Assembly (NCBI GenBank): GCA_964487605.1 | Contig: CAZARU010000016.1 | Coordinates: forward strand, 1 to 64,000 | Direction of reading: 5' to 3' | DNA length: 64,000 nt | DNA from: JAJDAH01 sp964487605 | GTDB lineage: Bacteria; Myxococcota_A; Polyangia; Polyangiales; Polyangiaceae | Part shown: positions 16,584 through 24,580 of the stretch, piece by piece | Layout of the letters: the number at the start of each line of letters is the position of its first letter | How positions within the stretch are numbered: the first letter of the stretch is position 1 | Translations under genes and position numbers: made by a program | Notes under the pieces: generated by a model | What the model was told of the DNA's origin: nothing | Databases searched by the model: none | The model's input: only the letters and a program-made list of their open reading frames with translations

Positions 16584-16589
16584 TAGCCT
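16584..16589 (+). promoter_or_regulatory. Putative promoter: TTGCGG (16561) - 17 nt - TAGCCT
   Basis: TAGCCT lies 7 nt before GTG 16597, with TTGCGG exactly 17 nt upstream of it. This is the best -35/-10 pair among the leaderless-type sites in the window. Confidence 0.5.
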
Positions 16590-16596
16590 TCGAGGC

Positions 16597-17118
16597 GTGA
16601 CGCTGGCGATGCCGCTCCGCCGCTTCGGTAGGATGTCGGTCCTCGTCGTCGCGTGCGTCGCGGCGAACGCGTGCGACGCCGGGTCGGGAAGCGCCGCGCG
16701 CGGTGCCGCGGGTGTGGGCGACTCGTCGAAGCCTCGATTCGTGCGAGGCCCGACCAGCGGCCAGCCGATCCCGCCCTTCGTGAAGGCGCGGCTGGCCGAG
16801 GCGCGAGCAGGCGAGCGCGTCATCGTCTACGTCGGCGCGACCTGGTGCGAGCCGTGCAAGCACTTTCACGCGGCGGTGCAGAGCGGGCAGCTCGACGGGT
16901 CGCTCTCGGGACTGGTGATGATCGAGCTCGACGCCGACAGGGATCGCGAGGCTCTCGCCGCTGGCGGCTACGGTTCACAGCTGATCCCGCTCTTTGCCGT
17001 GCCGGACGGCGAGGGGCGCGGCACGGATCGCCGCATCGTCGGCTCCATCAAGGGCCCTGGCGCGGCGGCCGAGATCGCGCCTCGGCTGAAGGCCCTGCTC
17101 CGCGGTGGCGGCGCCTGA
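16597..17118 (+). CDS. Thioredoxin-fold lipoprotein (thioredoxin_7/DsbD-C-like)
   Basis: 173 residues. GTG 16597 is preferred because a promoter-like pair ends 7 nt upstream; ATG 16609 is an alternative. The lipobox is in A-A-N-A-C (Cys26). The redox motif is C84-E-P-C87 in V-Y-V-G-A-T-W-C-E-P-C-K, followed by I-E-L-D-A-D-R-D and the L-I-P-L-F cis-Pro region. This is closest to single-domain periplasmic thioredoxins of the DsbD-gamma/SoxW kind. Its stop overlaps the next start by one base. Confidence 0.85.
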   Translation: MTLAMPLRRFGRMSVLVVACVAANACDAGSGSAARGAAGVGDSSKPRFVRGPTSGQPIPPFVKARLAEARAGERVIVYVGATWCEPCKHFHAAVQSGQLDGSLSGLVMIELDADRDREALAAGGYGSQLIPLFAVPDGEGRGTDRRIVGSIKGPGAAAEIAPRLKALLRGGGA

Positions 17119-17555
17119 TGGCCGACCCGCTGGTGTGGACCGCCGCCGGGGCGGCCCTCGTGGGCGGCACGCTGGTCGCGCGCCAGTGGCTCCACACGCG
17201 ACCCCTGCGCTGGGCCGCCACGTGGCACGAGGAAGCGCGCGCCCTCGGCATGCGGGCCGTGGAGTCTGCCGACGGTCCCCCGCTGCTGGAGGGTACGCTC
17301 GACGGGCGGGAAGCGCGCATCTCGGCGGTGCGCCAGACGTCCGGCGCGTGGCGCGTGCGCGTCGAGCTCCGGATCGCGTCGGCGGACGGCGCTCCGGTCG
17401 ATCCCTTGCGGCGCGCGCTGGCCACGCTGGCGGGGGACGGCCACGGCGGGAACCTCGCCCTCGAGGAACACGGACGCCACGATCGCCCCGGGGAGCTGCG
17501 ACGTCTCACGCAGCGCGCGCTCGAAGGCGCCAGGGCCCTCGAACGGCTGGATTGA
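17118..17555 (+). CDS. Hypothetical protein with N-terminal membrane segment
   Basis: 145 residues starting at ATG 17118, sharing one base with the TGA of the thioredoxin-like gene (TGATG), so probably translationally coupled. A short hydrophobic helix (about 6-22) precedes a soluble domain with a strand-rich middle (L-L-E-G-T-L-D-G-R-E-A-R-I, W-R-V-R-V-E-L-R-I) and an Arg/Glu-rich C-terminal helix. Unrecognised. It may be an inner-membrane partner of the thioredoxin protein, from context only. Confidence 0.65.
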   Translation: MADPLVWTAAGAALVGGTLVARQWLHTRPLRWAATWHEEARALGMRAVESADGPPLLEGTLDGREARISAVRQTSGAWRVRVELRIASADGAPVDPLRRALATLAGDGHGGNLALEEHGRHDRPGELRRLTQRALEGARALERLD

Positions 17556-17624
17556 GCGTGCAGAGCGGGACGGCGACGGCTACGACCGTCGCCGTTCGAG
17601 GTGGTTCGGGGGCTGAGCGGGCTG

Positions 17625-17630
17625 TAGGCT
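17625..17630 (+). promoter_or_regulatory. Putative -10 element (TAGGCT) 8 nt before start codon
   Basis: TAGGCT ends 8 nt before ATG 17639 and no Shine-Dalgarno is present. Confidence 0.4.
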
Positions 17631-17638
17631 CGGTCGCG

Positions 17639-18028
17639 ATGACGCCCAACACTCACCCGAACATCGACCCGACCCTCGTGGGTCGCGTCGTCGAGCTCGC
17701 CGCGGAACGCGCCGTGGCGGAGCTGACGACCACCGAGCGCATGGCCGCCGACGGGCGCGGTCTGGTCCACGGCGGCTTCGTGTTCGGCCTGGCCGACTAC
17801 GCTGCCATGCTCGCGGTGAACGACCCGAACGTCGTGCTCGGCGCCGCGGAGACGAAGTTCACCCGTCCCGTCGTCGTCGGCGACGTGGTGCGCGCGGAGG
17901 CCACCGTGGAGAGTTCCACCGGCAAGAAGCGCAGCGTGCGGGTCCGGGTAGCGCGGGGTGACGACGTGGTCCTCGAGGGGACGTTTGCCTGCTTCGTGCT
18001 GGAGCAGCACGTGCTCGACGGCCGCTGA
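17639..18028 (+). CDS. Hotdog-fold acyl-CoA thioesterase (PaaI-like)
   Basis: 129 residues with the hotdog pattern: a long N-terminal helix, then L-V-H-G-G-F-V-F-G-L-A-D-Y-A, the H-G-G turn and central helix of PaaI/4HBT thioesterases. Strands F-T-R-P-V-V-V-G-D-V-V-R-A-E-A and V-R-V-R-V-A follow. It hydrolyses, or may simply bind, an acyl-CoA; the substrate is unknown. The likely acidic catalytic residue is the Asp in the helix after H-G-G. It converges, 10 nt away, on an enoyl-CoA hydratase operon. Confidence 0.85.
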   Translation: MTPNTHPNIDPTLVGRVVELAAERAVAELTTTERMAADGRGLVHGGFVFGLADYAAMLAVNDPNVVLGAAETKFTRPVVVGDVVRAEATVESSTGKKRSVRVRVARGDDVVLEGTFACFVLEQHVLDGR

Positions 18029-18038
18029 ACGCGGGGCG

Positions 18039-18836
18039 TCAGCGGCCTCTGAAGACGGGCTCGCGCTTCTCGAGCAGCGCGCTGATCCCCTCGCGCACGT
18101 CTTCCGTGTCGGCGCAGAGCGCCTGGGCGTACGCCTCGAGCTCCACGGCGGCGCGCGCGTCGTAGCCCAGGCCGGCGTAGAGCGAGCGCTTGGTGAGTCG
18201 AACCGCGTACGGCGCCGCCGCCGCCATCTCCGCGGCGAGGGCCATGGCGCGCGGCAAGACGTCCGCCGACGCCACGGCGTGGCCCGCGAGCCCCATCGCG
18301 GCCGCTTCGGCCCCGGTGACGATGCGCCCCGTGAACAGCAGCTCCGCGGCACGCTCCACGCCCACGAGACGCGGAAGGAAGTACGTCACGGCCATCCCCG
18401 GGTGCAGGCCCAGCCGCACGAAGTTCGCCCCCAGCTTCGCTTCGGCGCTGACGACGCGCACGTCGGCGACGAGCGCGAGCCCGAGCCCGCCTCCGATGGC
18501 GTGGCCGTTCACGGCAGCGATGACGGGGACGTCCAGATCGAGGAGGGACAGGAACGACGAGTAGATCTTCTTCGCCGATTCTCGCCGGCCAGCGGCGCCT
18601 TCGAATCCACTGCGGGCCAGCAGCTCGGCGCTGGTACGGAAGTCGGCACCCGTGCAGAAGTGTCGCCCGGTCCCCGTGACGACCACGACGCGCACGAGCG
18701 CGTCTCCTCGGAGCGCGGAGACGCGATCGGAGAACGCATCGAGCAGCTCCGGCGTCATGGCGTTGCGCTCGGCCTCGCGGTTCAGCGTCAGCACCGCCAC
18801 GTGATCGGAGATCCGGAGTTCGACGGCGTCGCTCAC
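18039..18836 (-). CDS. Enoyl-CoA hydratase/isomerase (crotonase) family protein
   Basis: 265 residues. Crotonase fold: H-F-C-T-G-A-D-F and the oxyanion-hole region A-I-G-G-G-L-G-L-A at about 112-121, then L-G-L-H-P-G-M and A-A-E-L-L-F-T-G. The Glu in A-A-E-L-L-F-T-G matches Glu164 of mitochondrial hydratase. The region where Glu144 (G-x-P-E) normally lies reads G-A-N-F, so classical hydratase activity is uncertain; isomerase or another crotonase chemistry is possible. It overlaps the acyl-CoA ligase by 4 nt (ATGA) as the last gene of a three-gene operon. Confidence 0.9.
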   Translation of the reverse strand: MSDAVELRISDHVAVLTLNREAERNAMTPELLDAFSDRVSALRGDALVRVVVVTGTGRHFCTGADFRTSAELLARSGFEGAAGRRESAKKIYSSFLSLLDLDVPVIAAVNGHAIGGGLGLALVADVRVVSAEAKLGANFVRLGLHPGMAVTYFLPRLVGVERAAELLFTGRIVTGAEAAAMGLAGHAVASADVLPRAMALAAEMAAAAPYAVRLTKRSLYAGLGYDARAAVELEAYAQALCADTEDVREGISALLEKREPVFRGR

Positions 18837-20383
18837 TCGTGCTTCTCCTCTTCCCCGCGCAGCGCGGCCACGGCGGCGCGCTCCCGCAGCTCGCGCCGCA
18901 GGGTCTTTCCCATGGCGTTCTTCGGCAGCTCCGGGACCAGCTCGATGCGACGCGGCGCCTTGTAGTCGGCCACGTGGTCGAGCAGGAAGGCGCGCAGGGC
19001 CGACGCCGTCGCCGACCCTCCCGGTCGAAGGACGACGAACGCGACCAGATCCTCACCGAGCACGTCGTGGGGAATGCCGACGACGGCGCTCTCGGCGACG
19101 TCGGGGTGCTCGCCGAGCGCGGCCTCGACCTCTGCAGGGAAGACGTTGTGACCGCCGCGAATGACCACGTCCTTCTTGCGGTCGTCGAGGTACAGGAAGC
19201 CGGCGTCGTCGAAGTGCCCGACGTCGCCCGTGCGGAGCCAGCCGTCCTCGGTCCACGTCGCCCGCGTCGCGGCTTCGTCGCGAAAGTACCGGCGCCGCGC
19301 CCCGGGGACGCGCATCCAGATCTCGCCGCGTGCTCCCGTCGGCACGACGTGCCCCTCGTCGTCGCGGATCGTGAGCTCCGCGGGAGGGTTCGGCCGACCG
19401 ATGGACCCCGGGCGCGCGAGCGCGTCCTCGGGGCGAAGGGAGCAGCTTGCCGCGCCGCCCTCCGTCAAGCCGTAGACGTTCACCTGCAGCACCCCGGGGA
19501 GCGCCGTGGCGAGGCGCTTCACCGTGTCGGGCGGCGTCGCCGCGCTTCCGTAGAGCAGGAGTCGAAGCGACGAGAAGTCCCGCCGGCCGAACACGTCGTG
19601 GTCGAGCATCAGGCGCAGCATGGCCGGCGCCAGGTAGGCGAGCGACACGCGGTGCTCCTGCACCAGGGTCGCCGCGCGGTCGGCGTCGAAGCGCGGCATG
19701 ACGATCACCGTCATGCCGCCCGCCAGGCCCATCATCGTCATGCCGTGCGTTCCGGCGAAGGTGAACAGGGGGAACGCGTGCAGGAACGTCGCGCCCTCGA
19801 ACATCCGGACGGCCTTGTTGCGCGCGAGCATCGCGACGTCCCGGTGACTCGAGGCCACGCCCTTCGGTCGCCCCGTGGTGCCGGAGGTGTACAGGATGTC
19901 GGCCAGGCCGTCGTCGGGCAGGTCGGGCAGCGACGCCGAACGCTCGCCGGCCGACGGAAGGCGCCACGACTCCGGGACACCAGCGTCAGCCGTCGACACG
20001 ATGAAGCGGTGCCGCGCGCGCGCGGCGATGTCGTCGCTGACGTTCGTGCTGCCCGGCTCACCGAGCAGCAGCCGCGGCTCGGCGTGATCGACGATGGCAG
20101 CCGCCTCGCGCGCGGTCAGCCGCGTGTTCAAGGGAACGACCACGCCGCCGGCCTTCTGGATCGCGAAGTAGGCGACGACGTAGTCGCACGCATGGGCGTT
20201 GGAGACCCGCAGGGCGACGCGGTCGTCGGGCGCGACGCCTGCCGCGACGAGCGCGAGGGCGAGACGGTCGCTTCGAGCGTCCCACTCCGCGAACGTGAGT
20301 GAAGCGCCGCCGTCGACGCGCACCGCGACGCGGTCTCCGAGCTCTGCGGCCCGCTCGCGCAGCACCGTCGGCACGCGCGTCAC
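18833..20383 (-). CDS. Acyl-CoA synthetase / AMP-dependent ligase (FadD-like)
   Basis: 516 residues of the ANL superfamily, activating a carboxylic acid to its CoA thioester through an acyl-AMP. The P-loop Y165-T-S-G-T-T-G-R-P-K-G is intact. N-V-Y-G-L-T-E-G, G-W-L-R-T-G-D-V-G and the hinge D-R-K-K-D-V-V-I-R-G-G-H-N-V follow. The C-terminal catalytic Lys is in P-K-N-A-M-G-K-T. Substrate preference cannot be read. Overlaps of 4 nt at both ends with the flavin reductase and hydratase genes argue for one transcript. Confidence 0.92.
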   Translation of the reverse strand: MTRVPTVLRERAAELGDRVAVRVDGGASLTFAEWDARSDRLALALVAAGVAPDDRVALRVSNAHACDYVVAYFAIQKAGGVVVPLNTRLTAREAAAIVDHAEPRLLLGEPGSTNVSDDIAARARHRFIVSTADAGVPESWRLPSAGERSASLPDLPDDGLADILYTSGTTGRPKGVASSHRDVAMLARNKAVRMFEGATFLHAFPLFTFAGTHGMTMMGLAGGMTVIVMPRFDADRAATLVQEHRVSLAYLAPAMLRLMLDHDVFGRRDFSSLRLLLYGSAATPPDTVKRLATALPGVLQVNVYGLTEGGAASCSLRPEDALARPGSIGRPNPPAELTIRDDEGHVVPTGARGEIWMRVPGARRRYFRDEAATRATWTEDGWLRTGDVGHFDDAGFLYLDDRKKDVVIRGGHNVFPAEVEAALGEHPDVAESAVVGIPHDVLGEDLVAFVVLRPGGSATASALRAFLLDHVADYKAPRRIELVPELPKNAMGKTLRRELRERAAVAALRGEEEKHE

Positions 20384-21042
20384 CCGTCGTCCTCCTCGGG
20401 CGCGAACGTGCCGTAGCCGCCGCGGTAGTAGAGCAGCGGCGCGCCCTTGCCGAGGCCCGTGGCTCGCAGCTCGCCGACGTAAATGTCGTGATCACCCCCG
20501 GGCAACGTCGCAACGAGGAGGCACTCCATGTACGCGTGCGCGCCGGCCAGGACGGGACAGCCGGTGGCACGCCCTGCCGCCCACTCGACGCCGGCGAACT
20601 TGTCGATTCCGCTCGTCGCGAACCGGGTGGAGAGCGCCGCCTGGTGCGAACCGAGCACGTTGACGACGAACCGTCCGGTGGCCGCGATGACCGGGTGCGC
20701 CTCCGCGGCCTTGTCCACGCACACGAGGCACAGCGGGGGCGACTTCGAGACGGACGAAAAAGCCGTCGCCGTCAGCGCGGCCGGGACGCCGTTCGCGTCC
20801 ATCGCCGTGACCACGGTGACTCCGCCCGCGAAGCGCGCCATCGCCGTGCGGAACTCTTCCGCGCCGACGACGGCACCGCCGCGCGCGGCCCTGGCGGTCC
20901 TTCCCCGCCCGCCGGCGCCCGTGCGTCGCTTCGTAGCCTCGGCGCGCTTGCCCACCGGCTTCGCGCCGGAGGCTCGCGACGGCTTCACCTCGCGCTCTCG
21001 TCGCGGCCGTCGCCTGGTCACGTGAGGCCGGTGCGGCGGCAT
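20380..21042 (-). CDS. Flavin reductase-domain protein (HpaC/DIM6-NTAB family)
   Basis: 220 residues from ATG 21042; an in-frame GTG at about residue 60 is an alternative, because the first 60 residues are a basic low-complexity tail. The domain shows F-R-x-A-M-A-R-F-A-G-G-V-T-V-V-T-A, A-L-T-A-T-A-F-S-S-V-S-K-S-P-P-L and V-N-V-L-G, the FMN-binding split-barrel pattern of NAD(P)H:flavin reductases. It would supply reduced flavin to a two-component monooxygenase, most simply the LLM protein encoded divergently 260 bp away. First gene of the operon with the ligase and hydratase. Confidence 0.85.
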   Translation of the reverse strand: MPPHRPHVTRRRPRREREVKPSRASGAKPVGKRAEATKRRTGAGGRGRTARAARGGAVVGAEEFRTAMARFAGGVTVVTAMDANGVPAALTATAFSSVSKSPPLCLVCVDKAAEAHPVIAATGRFVVNVLGSHQAALSTRFATSGIDKFAGVEWAAGRATGCPVLAGAHAYMECLLVATLPGGDHDIYVGELRATGLGKGAPLLYYRGGYGTFAPEEDDG

Positions 21043-21212
21043 GGGCCGCTCGCGGCGAGGTGGTCGGATGGCGCCATGAACTGCCCGGCGCGATCCTCGC
21101 CCGGAGCGCCACCGCCGCGCCACGGGAGAACGCGACGCCCGGGGATCCCCACGGGAACTGCCGGGATCCGTGCGAGCGGGGAGGACGGGTGCATGAACTA
21201 TCAAGTACTACT

Positions 21213-21227
21213 TATCACTTTGTGATA
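21213..21227. promoter_or_regulatory. 15-bp palindromic operator TATCAC-TTT-GTGATA
   Basis: A perfect 6-bp inverted repeat with a 3-bp spacer in the AT-rich stretch between the divergent flavin reductase and LLM operons. A further TATCA lies 14 bp upstream (21199). It is well placed to be the site of the MerR-type regulator encoded in the rightward operon. Confidence 0.6.
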
Positions 21228-21304
21228 GGGTCCGACAACGCCGCCGGAACCGGGGGGACGGAGCGAGGCACCCCCAGGTGCCGACGGGAACGAGGAGGAA
21301 AGCG

Positions 21305-22414
21305 ATGACGCGGTTCGGACTACTTCAGCTCTTCGAGTCACCCGAAGGACGGACGGAGAAGCAGTACTTCGACGAGAACGTCGAGCTCATCGAGTACGCC
21401 GACCAGGTCGGCCTCGACGAGGTGTGGCTCGCCGAGCACCACTTCAGCGACTACGGCGTGATGCCCTCCACGCAGGTCTTCGCCGCCTTCGCCGCAGCAC
21501 GGACCAAGCGCATTCGGCTGGGAACGGGGGTGGTCGTGCTGTCCTTCCACAATCCCGTTCGCGTCGCCGAAGAGTTCGCGTTCATCGATCAGCTCTCCGA
21601 GGGTCGCCTCGACTTCGGTGTCGGGCGTGGCTACCAGCCCGCCGAGTTTCGCGGCTACGGCGTGGACATGAAGACGAGCCGCGAGCGGTTCACCGAGTGC
21701 TTCGAGATCATTCGCCGCTCGTGGACGGAGGACGAGCTGAACTTCAAGGGCGAGTTCTACGAGTTCAGCGGGATCAAGGTTCGACCGCGTCCGTACCAGA
21801 AGCCGCACCCGCCGCTCTTCGGCGCGTCCTTCAACCCCGACACGATCCGCCACCAGGGGGAGCAGGGCCTGAACCTCCTGTTCTCGCCCCTCCTGTCGCC
21901 GCCGAGCAAGGTGGAGGAGTACCGGGCAGCGCTTCGAGAAGGCGGCCACGACCCGGCGACCTTTCGCGTCGGCGGGCTGGCGTTCGTGTACGTGGACGAG
22001 GATCGCGAGAAGGCTCTGGCCGACTTCGAGGACGCCTGCATGTGGTACTTCCGGAAGTTCACGAAGATGGTTCCGGCGAAGGAGTATCCGGATACCGAGG
22101 GCTACTACCGGAACCTCCACGGCACGCTCACGGAGTTCCTGGCGGCCTACGATTCCGGCGCGCTCTCGTTCCGGCAGATCGTGGAAGACGGCCCCTTCAG
22201 TCACGCGTTCCTCGTCGGAGATCCCGACTACGTCCGTGGCAAGGTCGAGAAGCTCATCGCGGCCTACGGGCTGACGGAGGTGCTCTGCTGGACGCGGCTC
22301 GGCGGCCTGGACCACAAGCTGGTCATGCGGTCCATGGAGAAGTTCGTGACCCGAGTCGTTCGGCCCATGCGCGCGGCCGCGAGCCCGGAGCAGCGCGCGG
22401 CATCGCCGGCGTGA
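21305..22414 (+). CDS. LLM-class (luciferase-like) flavin-dependent monooxygenase
   Basis: 369 residues. A strong AGGAGG at 21293-21298 sets the start at ATG 21305. The luciferase-like TIM barrel is clear: F-D-E-N-V-E-L-I-E-Y-A-D, D-E-V-W-L-A-E-H-H-F near the N-terminus, R-I-R-L-G-T-G-V-V-V-L, N-P-V-R-V-A-E-E and R-L-D-F-G-V-G-R-G-Y. These are the usual F420/FMN-binding strands of group C monooxygenases. With a flavin reductase encoded divergently, an FMNH2-dependent oxygenase acting on a carboxylate or its CoA ester is the likeliest reading. The stop overlaps a possible GTG start of the regulator. Confidence 0.9.
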   Translation: MTRFGLLQLFESPEGRTEKQYFDENVELIEYADQVGLDEVWLAEHHFSDYGVMPSTQVFAAFAAARTKRIRLGTGVVVLSFHNPVRVAEEFAFIDQLSEGRLDFGVGRGYQPAEFRGYGVDMKTSRERFTECFEIIRRSWTEDELNFKGEFYEFSGIKVRPRPYQKPHPPLFGASFNPDTIRHQGEQGLNLLFSPLLSPPSKVEEYRAALREGGHDPATFRVGGLAFVYVDEDREKALADFEDACMWYFRKFTKMVPAKEYPDTEGYYRNLHGTLTEFLAAYDSGALSFRQIVEDGPFSHAFLVGDPDYVRGKVEKLIAAYGLTEVLCWTRLGGLDHKLVMRSMEKFVTRVVRPMRAAASPEQRAASPA

Positions 22415-23328
22415 GCGCGCGACGCGACATGGCCCTCACGCGCTCCGGCCAGGGAGGCTCGGCAAAGCCGCTCGCGAAGGCGGGCGCGTCCGTCGCGTCT
22501 GAGCCGAAGCCGCGCCAGAAGCCGGGCGACCGCGCCCGAGGATCGCGCTCGAAGCGTCCCACCGAGGCGCCCGCAGCCTCCAAGCAGTCCGCGACCGCCG
22601 CGGCGCGGCCACGACGGAGCGTTCGCCAGCGCCCGGGCCTGCGCATCGGGCAGGTTGCCCGCGCGGCGGGCGTCGCACCCAGCGTGATCTCGTTCTACTC
22701 CGCCGAGGGGTTGCTCCCACCCCCCGTGAAGACGAGCCGGAACAGCGCCTGGTACTCGCCGGAGACCGTGGAGTGGGTGAAGCTCATTCGAGAGCTGCAG
22801 CAGGCCGCGTTTCTCCCCCTGCGCGTCGTGAAGAAGATCGTCGGAGCGGGCAGCAGCGTGGAGCGAATCCGGGAGACGTTCCTGGCGCGACCGATCGCGC
22901 CGGCGCTCAAATCGCTCGGCCCCGTGAACGAGGCGGAGCTGCTCCGCTCGACCGGCTTCGACGCTGCGATCCTGGGACGACTCGAGGCGCTAGGTGTGCT
23001 CACGCCGCGCCAGGCCTCCGGACAGCGGAGCTACTCTTCGGAGGACGCGACGATCGTCCGACAGCTCGGGCGCATGCGCGACGCCGGGCTGACGGCGGAC
23101 CGCGGCTTCGGGCCGGACCAGATGCGCATCTACCAGGTCGCGGTGGAGCGGCTCGCGCGCGAAGAGGTGCGCTTCGCGGTCGAGGGACTGGTGGGGCGTG
23201 TGGCCCCAGAGTCCCTTCAGGAAGCCGCTGCGACCTGGATGGACGCCGCCGACGAGATCCTGCGCACCATGCACAGGAAGGCCCTCAAGCACCAGCTGCG
23301 CGACCTGGGCAGCCGGATGAAAAAGTAG
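22411..23328 (+). CDS. MerR-family regulator with two tandem HTH domains and basic N-terminal tail
   Basis: 305 residues from GTG 22411 (GTGA overlap with the monooxygenase stop); ATG 22429 is an alternative. The first 85 residues are Lys/Arg/Pro/Ala-rich and look disordered. A MerR winged helix follows (L-R-I-G-Q-V-A-R-A-A-G-V, I-S-F-Y-S-A-E-G-L-L). A second segment from about 185 repeats the logic (A-E-L-L-R-S-T-G-F, L-E-A-L-G-V-L-T-P, Q-R-S-Y-S-S-E-D). The C-terminal 80 residues are helical and contain no Cys metal site. It probably controls the divergent catabolic operons, perhaps sensing an acyl-CoA. Confidence 0.8.
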   Translation: MSARRDMALTRSGQGGSAKPLAKAGASVASEPKPRQKPGDRARGSRSKRPTEAPAASKQSATAAARPRRSVRQRPGLRIGQVARAAGVAPSVISFYSAEGLLPPPVKTSRNSAWYSPETVEWVKLIRELQQAAFLPLRVVKKIVGAGSSVERIRETFLARPIAPALKSLGPVNEAELLRSTGFDAAILGRLEALGVLTPRQASGQRSYSSEDATIVRQLGRMRDAGLTADRGFGPDQMRIYQVAVERLAREEVRFAVEGLVGRVAPESLQEAAATWMDAADEILRTMHRKALKHQLRDLGSRMKK

Positions 23329-23341
23329 AAGGAGCGACGCG

Positions 23342-24565
23342 ATGTTCGATTGGACCGACGAGCAGAGGCAGATTCGTAAGGCGTTCCGGCAGTTCGTGAA
23401 GAAGGAGATCGAGCCGCACAACGACGCCATGGAAGACAACACCATGACGCCGTACGAGCCGATGAAGAAGCTCGGCGAGATGATCGGCGTCAAGGGCATC
23501 GCCGATCGCGCCCTGGAGAAGTCCGAGGAGGCGGCGAAGAAGGGCGACGAGTCGAGGGAGCGTGGCGGCCTCGGAGCTCAGGACCCTCATCTCGCCGCCG
23601 TGCTGACCATCGAGCTGTCGCGATGCAACCCCGGCTTCACCATGGCCTTCGGTGCGACCATGGGCCTCTGTGGCCAGACGCTCATGCGGCGTGGCACGCT
23701 CGAGCAGAAGCGGAAGTGGGCGCACCCCGTCTGCTCGCTCGAGAAGGTGGGCTGCTGGGCCATCACGGAGCCCGGAAGCGGCTCGGACGCCTTCGGCATG
23801 CGTACCGTGGCGCGCAAGGTCGGCGCCGACCGCTACGTGCTCAACGGCTCGAAGACGTTCATCACGAACGCGCCCTACGCCGACGTGATGATCGTCTACG
23901 CCAAGCTCGACATTCCGGGTGAAGACATGGGCAAGCGACCGCCCCAGGCGTTCGTGCTCGAGCGCGGCATGAAGGGGCTCTCGACGGGGAAGCCCCTGGC
24001 GAAGATGGGGATGCACAGCTCGCCCACCGGCGAGATCTTCCTCGAGGACGTGGAGGTCGGACGCGAGCACCTGCTCGGAGAGAAGGAGGCGGAGCCCGCG
24101 CATGGTCAGGTGATCGACGTGTTCAAGGGGGAGCGCACCGGCGTGGGGCAAATGTGCTTCGGCATCCTCGAGCGCGTCCTCGAGGACGCCCTGGCCTATG
24201 CGAAGGAGCGCACCACCTGGGGCTCGCCCATCGCGAGCTACCAGCTCATTCAGGACAAGCTGGCGCGCATGATGATCGCGTACACGAACGTCAAGAACAT
24301 CGTGCTCAAGCAGTGCTGGCTGGAGAAGAACAAGGTCAGCGTCTCCCTGGCCGAGGCGAGCGCGCAGAAGCTCTACACCACGAAGGTGACGACGGACTGC
24401 TGCCTCGAAGCGATCCAGATCATGGGCGGCAACGGCTACATGCGCGAGTACCAGGTGGAGCGGTTCATGCGCGACGCCAAGCTGCTGCAGATTGGCGGGG
24501 GCACGGACGAGATCCAGACCCTCCACGTGGCGCGCGATCTCATCGAGCGCGGTGTACCGACGTGA
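23342..24565 (+). CDS. Acyl-CoA dehydrogenase
   Basis: 407 residues with an AGAAGGAG ribosome binding site 8-9 nt before ATG. FAD-dependent alpha,beta-dehydrogenation of an acyl-CoA. Seen: C-W-A-I-T-E-P-G-S-G-S-D (flavin/substrate motif), F-I-T-N-A, R-T-T-W-G-x-P-I, Q-I-M-G-G-N-G-Y and the C-terminal G-G-G-T-D-E-I-Q. The Glu of the C-terminal E-G-T motif used by medium-chain enzymes is Gly here; a Glu in F-K-G-E-R-T, where isovaleryl-CoA dehydrogenase has its base, may serve instead. An insertion of charged residues around 50-75 is unusual. Co-transcribed with the monooxygenase and regulator. Confidence 0.92.
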   Translation: MFDWTDEQRQIRKAFRQFVKKEIEPHNDAMEDNTMTPYEPMKKLGEMIGVKGIADRALEKSEEAAKKGDESRERGGLGAQDPHLAAVLTIELSRCNPGFTMAFGATMGLCGQTLMRRGTLEQKRKWAHPVCSLEKVGCWAITEPGSGSDAFGMRTVARKVGADRYVLNGSKTFITNAPYADVMIVYAKLDIPGEDMGKRPPQAFVLERGMKGLSTGKPLAKMGMHSSPTGEIFLEDVEVGREHLLGEKEAEPAHGQVIDVFKGERTGVGQMCFGILERVLEDALAYAKERTTWGSPIASYQLIQDKLARMMIAYTNVKNIVLKQCWLEKNKVSVSLAEASAQKLYTTKVTTDCCLEAIQIMGGNGYMREYQVERFMRDAKLLQIGGGTDEIQTLHVARDLIERGVPT

Positions 24566-24580
24566 ACCGTCGACGCGACG

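Noticed and set aside
21278..21305. Upstream start GTG at 21278 for the LLM monooxygenase
   Set aside because: The AGGAGG at 21293-21298 lies inside that extension and is correctly spaced for ATG 21305.
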